The notes under the pieces are model-generated. The model saw nothing but the letters and a program-made list of their open reading frames with translations. It searched no databases and had not been told where the DNA came from. Positions 26,065 to 35,191 of a stretch of DNA of 48,831 nucleotides are shown piece by piece. The stretch is from contig CALMUT010000358.1 of the NCBI GenBank assembly GCA_937872925.1, forward strand, positions 1 to 48,831, written 5' to 3'. This DNA comes from an uncultured Myxococcales bacterium. GTDB lineage: Bacteria > Myxococcota_A > Polyangia > Polyangiales > Polyangiaceae. The translations under genes and the position numbers were made by a program. How positions within the stretch are numbered: position 1 is the first letter of the stretch; the number at the start of each line of letters is the position of its first letter.

Positions 26065-29000
26065 ATGGCACAAAACACCACCGGCGCCGAAGTCCGCACA
26101 CACATCGTTCACGCGCTCGAAGCCGACATGGTCGGGCCCTTCGAGGGCGCCGATGCGCACGCCACGAGTGAAGAAGTTCTGCGCCTCAAGCCGTCCCGCT
26201 GGTACCTCACCGGATTTCTCGCCCCCGTGGGTGCGCGGCCGGAGCCCGATCCGACGGACGACGACGAGGTGGGCGCCGGAGACGATACGGACACGGACGA
26301 GTTTGCGCCGACAGATCCACAGCCGAAGCAGAAGCTACGCATGCCCGCGTCGATCGGGATGAGCGTACTTTTGCCACCGGGCAGCAGCACCGACAGCGTT
26401 ATCGTGCGCGTTCGTTACGCGACGTACGCGCGGCTCTCATTGAAGAAGGCAGGGATCGAGAGCGCTGACGCGGAGAATTCGCGCAAGGCAGTGTGGAAGC
26501 GCGTTCCGCGGCCCGCTGCGGAAGTGCGCGTGCCGTTGGACGCTGCGGTCTTGTCCAAGGGCGTCGCGGTGCCGGATTCCGGCGGCGTATACATCGAAGG
26601 CACGTTGCGCGATGCGGGCGAAAGCCACGGACTTGCGGCGGGCACGCGCGCGCTGTCGCTGTTCGTGGTGAATCGTCTGCCGGTGGACGCGGCTCCGGCG
26701 ATGTTGGATCAGAGCTTCATCTTCCAGGTGTGCTTGGAAGTGGAGGCGCCCATGGGTCTGGTCCCGCGTCCCAATCGTCGCGACGAGCGCGCGAGCGAGC
26801 ACGACCAGCGCGTTTTAGATCTGCAGTTCCGCGACCACGTGGAGTTCGCGGTCGGACACGGCGTGGCGGTGGAAGTCGACGTGCGCGACGACGCGTGTCA
26901 CGTGGCGCGCACTGCGTTCTTGCCGCGATCAGAAGTACGTCGCGTTGTGACGTTCGATCAGTCGCAGGCCGAAACGCGCATGTCCGCACTTGCTGCTCTC
27001 GATAGCGCAGACGCGGTGCGAAAAGCGCTCGGCCCGCTGCCACAAGAATATGCCGACTGGATTGCCGGGCAGCGTCAGATCGCCCTCGACACCGACGGTC
27101 GCCGCGAGATGCGCGATCAGTTGATGGACGAGGCCGACCGCGCGCGGGCGCGCATTGCCGACGGCATCGAGCTGCTCGCCACGGACGAACAGGCGCGGCT
27201 TGCGTTCACCCTCGCCAACGAGGCCATGGCTGCCGCCGCGCGCCAGCGCAACCCCGAGCGCGGCGAGCCGCGCTGGCGCCTGTTCCAGTTGGCGTTCGTG
27301 CTCTTGAACTTGTGCGGCACCAGCAGCGACATTCATCCCGATCGCAAGAACGTTGAACTGATCTTCTTCCCGACCGGCGGCGGGAAAACAGAGGCATATC
27401 TGGGCGTCATCGCCTACGCGCTGTTGCTGCGGCGCTTGCGCCGCGCACAGGAACCCGACGGCGGACTCGGCGTGGCCGTTCTGCTGCGCTACACGCTGCG
27501 CCTCCTGACCTTGGACCAGCTCGGTCGAGCTGCGACACTGATCTGCGCGCTCGAACAGATCCGCAAAGCGAAGCCGGAACGCTTCAGCCCCGAGCGTTTC
27601 GCAATCGGTCTGTGGGTCGGTCGCTCCGCAACGGCGAACACGCTCGCCGACGTGCAACGCCGCATCATCGACTACAAGAACAGCACGTCCCAGAACGCGC
27701 TCTCGCCGTTTCCCCTCACGCAGTGCCCGTGGTGCACCAAGCCGCTCACCAAAGACAGCTTCGTGCTCACCGGCCCGCGCAGCAAACCCACCGCGGTCGT
27801 GGTCTCCTGTTCAGACTGGCGCGAGTGTCCGTTCTCGCCGCAAAAGAGCCCCGACGGTCTGCCGGTCTTGTTCGTGGACGAACAAATCTATCGCGAGCTG
27901 CCGTGCTTCATCGTCGCGACGGTCGACAAATTCGCCATGCTGCCCTGGCGCGGCGAGACGGGCATGTTGTTCGGACGCGTCAGCGGCCGCGAGGGCACAC
28001 GCTTTTTCGGAGCAGTCGACAAGAAGTTGCCGAAGACCGCCACGCCGCTGCCCGCTGGTCTGCGTCCACCGGAACTGATCGTGCAGGACGAGTTGCATCT
28101 CATCTCCGGACCGCTCGGTACGATGGTTGGCCTCTACGAAACCGCCATCGAGGCGTTGTGCACCGCTGAGCTTCCCGCCGCTGCGTCTGCCTCCGGCTCG
28201 GAACCGCCGCCGTCGCGTTTGCCGCGTGCAGTTCCGAAGATCCTCGCGTCCACGGCCACGGTGCGTCGCGCCGATCGGCAGATCAAAGCGCTCTTCAATC
28301 GCGACATGACGCAGTTCCCGCCACCCGGCGTCAATGATTCCGAAACGTTCTTCGCGACGGTCGACCGCAAGAGTCACGGCCGCCTCTACTTGGGCGTTGC
28401 CGCCGGCGGTCGCAACATGAAAGCCGTCTTGCTGCGCACCTACGTCACGCTGCTCGCAGCCGGCGCCCACGAGTACAATCCGAAGGCAGATCCCGCCCAA
28501 TCCGCCGACGCTTACATGTCGCTCGTAGGCTACTTCAATAGCTTGCGCGAACTCGGCGGCATGCGCCGGCTAGTGGAGGACGAAGTCCGAATCCGCGCTT
28601 CTCAAGTCGGCAGCTTGAAACCCGTCGCTTACCCCGGGGCGCACCCATGGCTCGCTAGTCGTGATCTGAAGAAGGAGCCCGTAGAACTCACGTCCCGCGA
28701 AAGCACCGGCAACATTGCCCAAGCCAAAGCGCGCTTAGCCGCACCGTATGCCGATCGCGCTAGCGTGGATGTTGCCCTGGCCAGCAACATGATCTCTGTC
28801 GGTGTCGACATCGAGCGCCTGGGTCTGATGGTCGTCGCCGGCCAACCGAAATCCACCAGCGAATACATCCAAGCATCAAGTCGCGTTGGACGACAGCACC
28901 CGGGTCTGGTCGTCACCGTGATGAACCTGCACAAGTCCCGAGACCGCTCGCACTACGAACGTTTTGTCAGCTACCACGAGAGCTTCTATCGATCAGTCGA

Positions 29001-29508
29001 AGCCACCAGCCTCACGCCGTTCTCCGGACCCGCATTGGAGCGGGGCCTGGCCGGTATGTTGGTCGGCTTGACACGCCACAGCGATCCCGAGCTCTCGCCG
29101 CCCAGCGGATTCATGCTCCTGCCCGAACATCCAGAAGTGGAGCAAATCGTTGTGCGCTACATCTCAGAGCGTGGGCGCTTGCAAGCGGCCGGACTCAGCG
29201 CCAACGACGAGCAGCGCTTGTTCGACGAACTGCGCAAGAAGGCAAAAAACTTGTTCGAAGCCTGGCGCGCGATCATCATCGAGTCGCGCCACGAATCTAG
29301 CTCTCGCACGTACTCGCGTTACGAAGAAGTGAAAGACGCCAAGCCTCTGCTGTGGAGCGTCGTCGACCCCGTAGAAAAGAAGCCGCGCCGCGATCAACGC
29401 GAATACAAGTTCGCTGCGCCCACCAGCATGCGCGACGTGGAACCCAGCGTGCACCTTTGGTTGCACAAGGGTCGCGGCCTGGATACGGAGGGCCGTCCCA
29501 GTGGCTAA
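26065..29508 (+). CDS. drmA: DrmA: core DISARM helicase
   Basis: The 1147-residue protein starts at ATG 26065 after a strong GGAGGGG. The SF2 helicase motifs are: Walker A FFPTGGGKTEAY (about 434-443), a DEAH-variant QDELHLISGP (about 671-680), a SAT-type LASTATVRRADRQ (about 727), and the C-terminal block SNMISVGVDIERLG to QASSRVGRQHPG (about 910-950). A four-Cys cluster (CPWCTK then CSDWRECPF, about 554-592) probably binds zinc. This PTGGGKTEAY protein paired with a DUF1998 partner is the defining DrmA-DrmB core of DISARM, which binds DNA and restricts phage. Its stop overlaps the drmB start by 8 nt. The N-terminal 400 residues form the DISARM-specific region. Confidence 0.93.
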   Translation: MAQNTTGAEVRTHIVHALEADMVGPFEGADAHATSEEVLRLKPSRWYLTGFLAPVGARPEPDPTDDDEVGAGDDTDTDEFAPTDPQPKQKLRMPASIGMSVLLPPGSSTDSVIVRVRYATYARLSLKKAGIESADAENSRKAVWKRVPRPAAEVRVPLDAAVLSKGVAVPDSGGVYIEGTLRDAGESHGLAAGTRALSLFVVNRLPVDAAPAMLDQSFIFQVCLEVEAPMGLVPRPNRRDERASEHDQRVLDLQFRDHVEFAVGHGVAVEVDVRDDACHVARTAFLPRSEVRRVVTFDQSQAETRMSALAALDSADAVRKALGPLPQEYADWIAGQRQIALDTDGRREMRDQLMDEADRARARIADGIELLATDEQARLAFTLANEAMAAAARQRNPERGEPRWRLFQLAFVLLNLCGTSSDIHPDRKNVELIFFPTGGGKTEAYLGVIAYALLLRRLRRAQEPDGGLGVAVLLRYTLRLLTLDQLGRAATLICALEQIRKAKPERFSPERFAIGLWVGRSATANTLADVQRRIIDYKNSTSQNALSPFPLTQCPWCTKPLTKDSFVLTGPRSKPTAVVVSCSDWRECPFSPQKSPDGLPVLFVDEQIYRELPCFIVATVDKFAMLPWRGETGMLFGRVSGREGTRFFGAVDKKLPKTATPLPAGLRPPELIVQDELHLISGPLGTMVGLYETAIEALCTAELPAAASASGSEPPPSRLPRAVPKILASTATVRRADRQIKALFNRDMTQFPPPGVNDSETFFATVDRKSHGRLYLGVAAGGRNMKAVLLRTYVTLLAAGAHEYNPKADPAQSADAYMSLVGYFNSLRELGGMRRLVEDEVRIRASQVGSLKPVAYPGAHPWLASRDLKKEPVELTSRESTGNIAQAKARLAAPYADRASVDVALASNMISVGVDIERLGLMVVAGQPKSTSEYIQASSRVGRQHPGLVVTVMNLHKSRDRSHYERFVSYHESFYRSVEATSLTPFSGPALERGLAGMLVGLTRHSDPELSPPSGFMLLPEHPEVEQIVVRYISERGRLQAAGLSANDEQRLFDELRKKAKNLFEAWRAIIIESRHESSSRTYSRYEEVKDAKPLLWSVVDPVEKKPRRDQREYKFAAPTSMRDVEPSVHLWLHKGRGLDTEGRPSG

Positions 29509-31351
29509 GTTCAAACGCGGCGGTGGCGAACCGCCCACGGGCTCCGTCCGCGCGAGCCAAGTGGTGACCAGCTTTGGTCCAGGCGCCATGGTCGACATGG
29601 TCGACTGTTCTGGCTTGGTGGGTGGTTTGGATTTTTGGGGGTTTGGGCGTCAACGTATCAGCATCGAAGAACCGCGTCTCCGCGATGCCATCGCGCGTCG
29701 GTTAGCCAAAGCGGGACGCAGCCTACGCAAAGACCAACCGTTCCTCGCGCCACCCGTCGGAGACGATTCGGATCCGACGCGAGCGGTTGGCATTCGCCTG
29801 CTCGAGTTCCCGCGCTGGTTCGTGTGCCAGAACCCACACTGTCGCCGCCTAGTGCGCGCCGACGGCCTGGACGTCAAACGTGATCGCCGCATCCACCGTT
29901 GCGATACCGGCAGCCCCACGGAATGCGTGCCGGTCCGTTTCGTCGGCGCATGCCCGCAGGGCCACTTGGACGATTGGCCCTGGATATTCTTTGCACACGA
30001 CGAAGCCACCGGCGGCACGTGTGAAGCGCCGCAGCTCAGCCTGCTGGAAGGTGCCAGCGGTGACTTCTCAGAGATCGTTGTGCACTGCACCTGTGGCGCA
30101 TTCCGCAAGCTCGGAGAAGCCTTGCGCAAGGAAGCCAATCCGCACTGCGGTGGGATCCGTCCCTGGCTCGGTACAGAGGGCGTGGAGCCCTGCCAAAACA
30201 ACGAGCGCCTTCGGCTACTGGTGCGCACCGCCAGCAACTCCTACTTCTCCCAAGTGGAAAGCGCGCTCTCGATCCCCAGCGACGAAACCGAAGCACTGAT
30301 GTCGCGGGTGCAGCAGGCGTGGAGTGTCCTTCAAGCGGCCACCAAGGAAACGTTGCCCGCATTTCGCCAGATCCCGCTGGTGGCAGAAGCCCTGCACACC
30401 TACTCCGACGCCGAAGTGCTCGACGCCGTGCGGGCCGAGAAGAGCGGTGTCCCATTGGAACGGGACCCATTGCGCACCGCCGAACACAAACAGTTCATGA
30501 CGCAGCCTCAGGAACGCGTCGGTGAACTGCCGGACGAAGATGACGAGTTCTTCGCGCGCACCGTTTCGCCCCAAGGAGGACTGCCACTCGGACTTGGGCG
30601 TGTCGTGCTGGCTCAGAAACTGCGCGAAGTTCGCGTCGAAATCGGGTTCACGCGCATCGACTTTCCCTCGCCGGATTTGCAGGGCGAGTACGACCTAGCA
30701 CTGCGCACTGCGCCACTCGGGCTGAACACGGATTGGCTGCCAGCCACGGAGATCCGCGGCGAAGGCATCTTCCTTGAGCTTGATCCGGACCGAGTAAGAG
30801 AGTGGGAGTCGCGCAAAGCGGTCTTGGAGCGCGGCCGCGAACTGCTCGCAGGCTTCGACGCCCAGTACAGCGACGTGGCTAGCGACGGACGCCCAATGTT
30901 TCCCGGCCTACGCTTCTACTTGCTGCACTCGCTCTCGCACTTGCTGTCGAACGCGCTCTCGCTCGAATGCGGGTACGCGGCCAGCGCCATTCGCGAACGC
31001 ATCTATTGCTCTGCCGGCGACGACGACTATCACATGGCCGGCATCCTCCTCTCCACCGGCACACCCGGCACCGAAGGCACCCTCGGCGGGCTGGTCGATC
31101 AAGGCCGCTACATCGGTCACCACCTGTCCCGCGCGCTGGAGCTTGGCAGCCTATGCTCCAACGATCCTGTGTGCGCCTCGCACTCCCCCGAAAAAGATCT
31201 CGCTGAGCGCTATCTCGAAGGCGCCGCATGTCACGGATGTCTGTTCATCGCAGAGTGCTCCTGCGAGCGCTTCAACCGTTACTTGGATCGCGCGCTCGTA
31301 GTGCCAGTCATCGGCTGCGACCCCGCGCTCGCATTCTTCGGTGACGCATGA
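29501..31351 (+). CDS. drmB: DrmB: DUF1998 subunit of DISARM
   Basis: The 616-residue protein begins MAKFKRGGGEPPTGSVRASQ and soon has VVTSFGPGAMVDM, the typical DrmB opening. Zinc-like Cys groups occur near 109-117 and 135-155 (CQNPHC, CDTGSPTEC, CPQGH). The DUF1998 domain lies near the C-terminus: LHSLSHLLSNALSLECGY (about 471-488), then GTLGGLVDQGR and the Cys cluster CHGCLFIAECSCERFN (about 576-591). DrmB forms a complex with DrmA, helps load it on DNA and stimulates its activity. It overlaps drmA by 8 nt and drmC by 4 nt (ATGA), so the three are one translational unit. Confidence 0.93.
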   Translation: MAKFKRGGGEPPTGSVRASQVVTSFGPGAMVDMVDCSGLVGGLDFWGFGRQRISIEEPRLRDAIARRLAKAGRSLRKDQPFLAPPVGDDSDPTRAVGIRLLEFPRWFVCQNPHCRRLVRADGLDVKRDRRIHRCDTGSPTECVPVRFVGACPQGHLDDWPWIFFAHDEATGGTCEAPQLSLLEGASGDFSEIVVHCTCGAFRKLGEALRKEANPHCGGIRPWLGTEGVEPCQNNERLRLLVRTASNSYFSQVESALSIPSDETEALMSRVQQAWSVLQAATKETLPAFRQIPLVAEALHTYSDAEVLDAVRAEKSGVPLERDPLRTAEHKQFMTQPQERVGELPDEDDEFFARTVSPQGGLPLGLGRVVLAQKLREVRVEIGFTRIDFPSPDLQGEYDLALRTAPLGLNTDWLPATEIRGEGIFLELDPDRVREWESRKAVLERGRELLAGFDAQYSDVASDGRPMFPGLRFYLLHSLSHLLSNALSLECGYAASAIRERIYCSAGDDDYHMAGILLSTGTPGTEGTLGGLVDQGRYIGHHLSRALELGSLCSNDPVCASHSPEKDLAERYLEGAACHGCLFIAECSCERFNRYLDRALVVPVIGCDPALAFFGDA

Positions 31352-32112
31352 AAAAGCCGGGGGGCCTCACCGAACTTTCCAGCTCCGATCTAGAACGGCT
31401 GCACGCCGTTCTCTCTCAGGACTCCGCACAAGCCACGGTAACTGAAGCCACGCTCTCAGCAGCCGGCGACACCTGCGTGCGCGTCGCCGCCGAAATGATC
31501 GGCCTACCCCGCGCCGCAGCCCGCTTCGCCGTGGACGCCGCCCTGGCTGAACGCCGCGCCACCCGCGCCGCCAAACTCGACCTAGTCTGGACCGGCCCCG
31601 ACCCCCGCGTCAGCACCGCCCGCTACACCGCCAACGCCGTGCGCGAACTCTTCGCCTCCGCAAAGAAGAGCGTACTCGTCGCCGGCTACAGCTTCGACCA
31701 CGGCACCGACATTTTCGAGCCCCTACACGCCGCGATGCGAGACCGCGAAGTGAGTGCGTCGCTCTTTCTCGATATCGCGACAAACGAATTCGGCGAAGAA
31801 CCCAAACGCTACGTCGACAACTTCGTAAAGAATCTGCTCACCAAGAACTGGCCCTTCGGCGCCCCGTTCCCAACCGTCTACTACTACCCGCCCACGATCG
31901 TAAACGGTCCCTACGCCAGCCTGCACGCCAAGTGCATCGTCGTCGACGAACGCAAAGCCCTCGTAACGAGCGCCAACTTCACCGACCGCGGCCAAACCCG
32001 CAACATCGAAGTCGGCGTACTCATCGACGATGCGGCTTTCGCGAAGCAACTATTGGAGCAGTGGTGGCAAGCGGTGAGTGCGGGGGTGGTGGTTAAGGTT
32101 CCGCATGCATAG
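31348..32112 (+). CDS. drmC: DrmC: phospholipase D-family protein of DISARM
   Basis: The 254-residue protein has one clear HKD motif, SLHAKCIVVD (about 191-200; HxKx4D), followed by TSANFTDRGQTRNIEVG, the usual GSxN-like continuation. An N-terminal AGYSFDHGTDIFEPL takes the place of the first half. A single-HKD protein of this length matches DrmC, a predicted phosphodiesterase or nuclease that some DISARM systems can do without. It completes drmABC by a 4-nt overlap. The coding DNA from about 31560 to 31640 is extremely C-rich, as also seen near the end of drmMI. Confidence 0.9.
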   Translation: MKKPGGLTELSSSDLERLHAVLSQDSAQATVTEATLSAAGDTCVRVAAEMIGLPRAAARFAVDAALAERRATRAAKLDLVWTGPDPRVSTARYTANAVRELFASAKKSVLVAGYSFDHGTDIFEPLHAAMRDREVSASLFLDIATNEFGEEPKRYVDNFVKNLLTKNWPFGAPFPTVYYYPPTIVNGPYASLHAKCIVVDERKALVTSANFTDRGQTRNIEVGVLIDDAAFAKQLLEQWWQAVSAGVVVKVPHA

Positions 32113-32159
32113 GACGCACGCAAAGATGAGGTACAGGTAACGGTGTCTTGGGGGATGTC

Positions 32160-34226
32160 ATGGCGGTTCGTTCACTAAGTTCGCAACAAACCGAAACTGC
32201 GGCGAATTCGGTTGCTCAGAGCCCGGACTTTCGCGTTGCCGCTCGAAGCGTTTGGCGCTTTGCGCTTTCGACGGGGGCGTTTCGCGACTGCGTAAACGGC
32301 GTGGTCACGGAGCAAGAAGAATATGCGCGTGCTTTGCACTCAATCCAGCGTCGCTGGGTGGAGCTCCAGATGGTTCCCGCGCCTGGCCTGCGCAAACCGG
32401 AACTCCACCCTGTGCCGGATCCACGCAGCGTTGATCCGTGGGGGGCAGATCCCCAAACGATTGAAGAAGACTCGCTTCGGATCTGTGCATGCCCGACGTG
32501 TTTCGGGGACAAGCGCGTGGTTTGTGCGGTCTGCTCCGGCACAAGTCAACTGCGCTGTGGGTTCTGCGGCGGCGGAGGAAGCGTGGCCGGCCAGCGCGGT
32601 CCCAAGAATTGTCCAACCTGCCGAGGTCGCGGAACGCAGAAATGTTACGAGTGTCGCAGCGGGCAGGTGGACTGCCCAAGCTGCGAACGTGCTGGTCGTG
32701 TCGAAGCTTGGCTAGTCCTCCGCACCAGCATCTGGCACCAAGTACGCGTTTCCTCGAAGAACGCAAGCCGCTTGCACCCTTTGGTGGAGGACGCCGCGGA
32801 TTTCGATCGCAGCCCAGCAGAGCTACCCACCGATTTGCTCACTGATGAGTTTGTCGACGAGGGCCGCCTGGAGACAAGCATTCGCCCGGAGCTGGACTCG
32901 TGGATGGATCGCTTGGAGCGCTCTCGAGTGCAGAACTTCTCAGCCGATATTGTGCACTTCGGATATGCGACCGCGCTTGGCGTCGGAGTGCTCGATGTCG
33001 CGGGCAAGCCTCCGACGGTCCTGAGCTCCAGCAACACGGCGCCGCTCAAGTTTCGGCTCATTGCGGTTGCGGTGGCGGCTTGCCTTGGCGCAGTTGTCGC
33101 GTTTGCGTTGATGGGCGGGTACGCCGGTCGCGGCCAGTGGTACTTGCTGCACGGATCCAGTGGTGTCGTCACGCTGTTGGGCGTGACATTTGTCGGTTTC
33201 ACGACATGGGCCGCGCTGGGACTCACGTTGGCAAGGAGCGCACGTACAACGTTGCGCGCAGTCGTTCCGTCCGCTGGTTCTGCGCTGCTCTTGCTTGGGA
33301 TTGCCTTGGTCTTCGCGTTTACCGGGCCAAGCCTGAAACGCGCCGAGCAAGCGCTCGCCAGCGGCGATGTGGGCAGAGCGACCGCCGAGGCGCGGGGCCT
33401 CATCTCTGACAACAAAGATGTGATGTGGGCTCAGGGTGTACTGGACGAGGTACACCTTCGGAGCGTCAAGTCGCAGCCAACTGTGCAACTCACGTCGGCA
33501 GCGATCGCAAGCAGCTGGTATTCCGAGGCAAAGCGGACCGCGGCCATAGCTGTTCTCGAACCACGTGCGGCAGCGGAGGTTTCCACCGCGTGGAAGACCG
33601 AGGATCTACCGGCCCTGGACGCCCTGGCGGAACACTTGGCCGCGCCCTTGCCCGCACACGCCGCAAGGGCAGGCGGCTTGGCCAAGCTACTACGTGCGCG
33701 CGACTGCGCGGAAAAGGAGGACCTGACCTGCGCCTCACGAGAACTTGTCGGCGTCTCCGATCCCTCCGTGCGTTCCGAGAGGAAGATCATCGAAGGCACG
33801 ATAGTCACCACCGCTCGCGAGCAGCTCACGGCGAGCGTAGACAAGGCGGAACGCGCCACCGACGCTCGAACGCGAGCGGGTCGACTGCTTGCGTCAATCA
33901 AGATCGCCACGGTCGTTGAAGACTTGACGGGACGCGCGTCCACGCCGTCCAAAAAGGAGCTTCAGAGCCGCTACAGCGTCGTAGAGCGAGTGGCGCTTCG
34001 TGAAGAGGCCGTTGCAGCAGCGAAAGCAAAGGCGATCGCAAAGCGCGAAGAGGCCGTCGAAAACGCACGCAAACGCCGCGAAGAGGCCCAAGAGCGCGCC
34101 GCAAACCGCGCGAACGCGGCGTTGCGCTGCGCTGATGGTACGTTGTCGCCGACATGCACTTGCGGAAGGCCGCGGCGAGGCTGCTGCTCACACCACGGCG
34201 GCGTTGTGGGATGCTCTGCGGACTAG
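32160..34226 (+). CDS. membrane protein with DnaJ-type zinc-finger repeat and Cys-rich tail
   Basis: Start ATG 32160 has GGGGGA four nt upstream; a TTG at 32148 is less likely. Residues about 108-180 carry a run of CxxCxG-type motifs (CPTCFG, CAVCSG, CGFCGGGG, CPTCRGRG, CYECRSG, CPSCERAG), as in the zinc-binding domain of DnaJ but without a J-domain. Three or so transmembrane helices lie at about 300-388. The C-terminal third is helical and Ala/Glu/Lys-rich (coiled-coil or TPR-like), ending in a DUF3761-like Cys tail (CADGTLSPTCTCG then GCCSHHGGVVGC). It begins 47 nt after drmC, so it may belong to the DISARM transcript. It could act as a membrane-bound chaperone-like or sensor protein; no enzyme motif is seen. 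Confidence 0.75.
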   Translation: MAVRSLSSQQTETAANSVAQSPDFRVAARSVWRFALSTGAFRDCVNGVVTEQEEYARALHSIQRRWVELQMVPAPGLRKPELHPVPDPRSVDPWGADPQTIEEDSLRICACPTCFGDKRVVCAVCSGTSQLRCGFCGGGGSVAGQRGPKNCPTCRGRGTQKCYECRSGQVDCPSCERAGRVEAWLVLRTSIWHQVRVSSKNASRLHPLVEDAADFDRSPAELPTDLLTDEFVDEGRLETSIRPELDSWMDRLERSRVQNFSADIVHFGYATALGVGVLDVAGKPPTVLSSSNTAPLKFRLIAVAVAACLGAVVAFALMGGYAGRGQWYLLHGSSGVVTLLGVTFVGFTTWAALGLTLARSARTTLRAVVPSAGSALLLLGIALVFAFTGPSLKRAEQALASGDVGRATAEARGLISDNKDVMWAQGVLDEVHLRSVKSQPTVQLTSAAIASSWYSEAKRTAAIAVLEPRAAAEVSTAWKTEDLPALDALAEHLAAPLPAHAARAGGLAKLLRARDCAEKEDLTCASRELVGVSDPSVRSERKIIEGTIVTTAREQLTASVDKAERATDARTRAGRLLASIKIATVVEDLTGRASTPSKKELQSRYSVVERVALREEAVAAAKAKAIAKREEAVENARKRREEAQERAANRANAALRCADGTLSPTCTCGRPRRGCCSHHGGVVGCSAD

Positions 34227-34281
34227 CGAGCCAACCAACCCACCGAGACGTAACGGTCGGACTGAACAAAGTGGCGTCTAG

Positions 34282-34299
34282 CTGGGGCGGTCGCCCCAG
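34282..34299. terminator. strong hairpin between convergent genes
   Basis: CTGGGGCG (34282-34289) pairs perfectly with CGCCCCAG (34292-34299). It stands 56 nt after the zinc-finger gene stop and 15 nt after the phosphatase stop on the other strand, so it could end both transcripts. No T run follows on either strand. Confidence 0.45.
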
Positions 34300-34313
34300 G
34301 GATCTGAACCGCC

Positions 34314-34868
34314 CTACCGCCGCTTGAATCCCCGCACAAACGCTTCTTGCCCGCGGGTTTCGATGGCAGCTTTGCGCGCGGCGCGCGTGATGCGCATGGC
34401 ATCAGTCGGTTCGTGGCCACGAGCGATGAGACAACACGCGGCCACGAGCCCTGTTCGGCCCAGGCCGCCCCGGCAGTGGATGACCACATTCTGGCCGGCC
34501 GCGGTGGTTTCCAGGATTTGGTCGACCAGGGCGACAAGGGGTTCGACGGCGCTTGGGATGCCAGCATCTGCAAACGGGAAGCGAAGGACGCTCAGCTCAA
34601 CGGCCCCGGCAGCTTTCACAAGCTCCGAGATCTGCAAGCTCGCCAGCTCGTGGTCTTCAACCAGGGATACGAGCATGCTCACGCTGTAGACCGTCCGGAG
34701 GCGCTGCAGGTCTTGAGTCAGGTCGCGGTCCCAATCCCCCGCGATCCCCTGCGCCTTCTTGCCCGGCGCGAAGGTCAGACCGATCTTGCCCGGCAGCCCG
34801 ACGGCCTCGGCGGGCAAGAAGTCCACCCGGATGGGATGGCTTGTGGACGTCTTCACCTCGCTGGCCAT
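34314..34868 (-). CDS. CDKN3-like dual-specificity / tyrosine phosphatase
   Basis: The 184-residue protein, started at ATG 34868, contains the Cys-based phosphatase signature VVIHCRGGLGRTGLVA (HCx5R, about 127-140) with its catalytic Cys and Arg. An upstream acidic segment (LRFPFADAGIPS, about 93-104) holds the general-acid Asp of the WPD-loop type. The spacing and the GIAGDWDRDLTQDLQRLRT start resemble the CDKN3/kinase-associated phosphatase group found in many bacteria. It should remove phosphate from Tyr or Ser/Thr residues. It is the only phosphatase gene seen in the window and stands about 14 kb from the kinase in the DISARM insert; any link between them is speculative. Confidence 0.85.
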   Translation of the reverse strand: MASEVKTSTSHPIRVDFLPAEAVGLPGKIGLTFAPGKKAQGIAGDWDRDLTQDLQRLRTVYSVSMLVSLVEDHELASLQISELVKAAGAVELSVLRFPFADAGIPSAVEPLVALVDQILETTAAGQNVVIHCRGGLGRTGLVAACCLIARGHEPTDAMRITRAARKAAIETRGQEAFVRGFKRR

Positions 34869-35191
34869 GACGGTCGCAGTGTAGCGGGTGTTGCTAGCTT
34901 CGTGGTTGCGTTTGGCTGCGGCTTTCCCGACAGGGCGACAAGTGCGACAGAAACCGTCGCTCCATGTCATCGGCACTCATAGTGCTGGCCCGCGCTGCGC
35001 CGCGGGCAGAAACAGGCGGGTCGATGAACTGGTGCGAGGAACACCCTCCGAACACTGGAGGCCTTCGGCTTCTGCCCGTCGCAGCCGGCAAGACCTTCAC
35101 GGCAACGCACTGCGTGCACTTGGGTTCGTTCGCACTCCCAAGGCGGAACGGGGGTTGCGTACACGCACGCCCACGACCTACCCTTGCCAGG
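34869..35191. other. divergent intergenic region, no gene seen
   Basis: This 323-nt gap lies between the minus-strand phosphatase and a plus-strand lipoprotein. Frames are open on both strands only because of high GC, and none looks protein-like. Promoters for both genes are expected here, but no convincing -35/-10 pair was found. Confidence 0.4.

Noticed and set aside
34292..34320. GGGATCTGAACC resembling part of a tRNA T-arm on the minus strand
   Set aside because: The arms around the loop do not pair as a T-stem, no acceptor, D or anticodon arm is present, and the stretch is the end of the phosphatase gene plus a hairpin.
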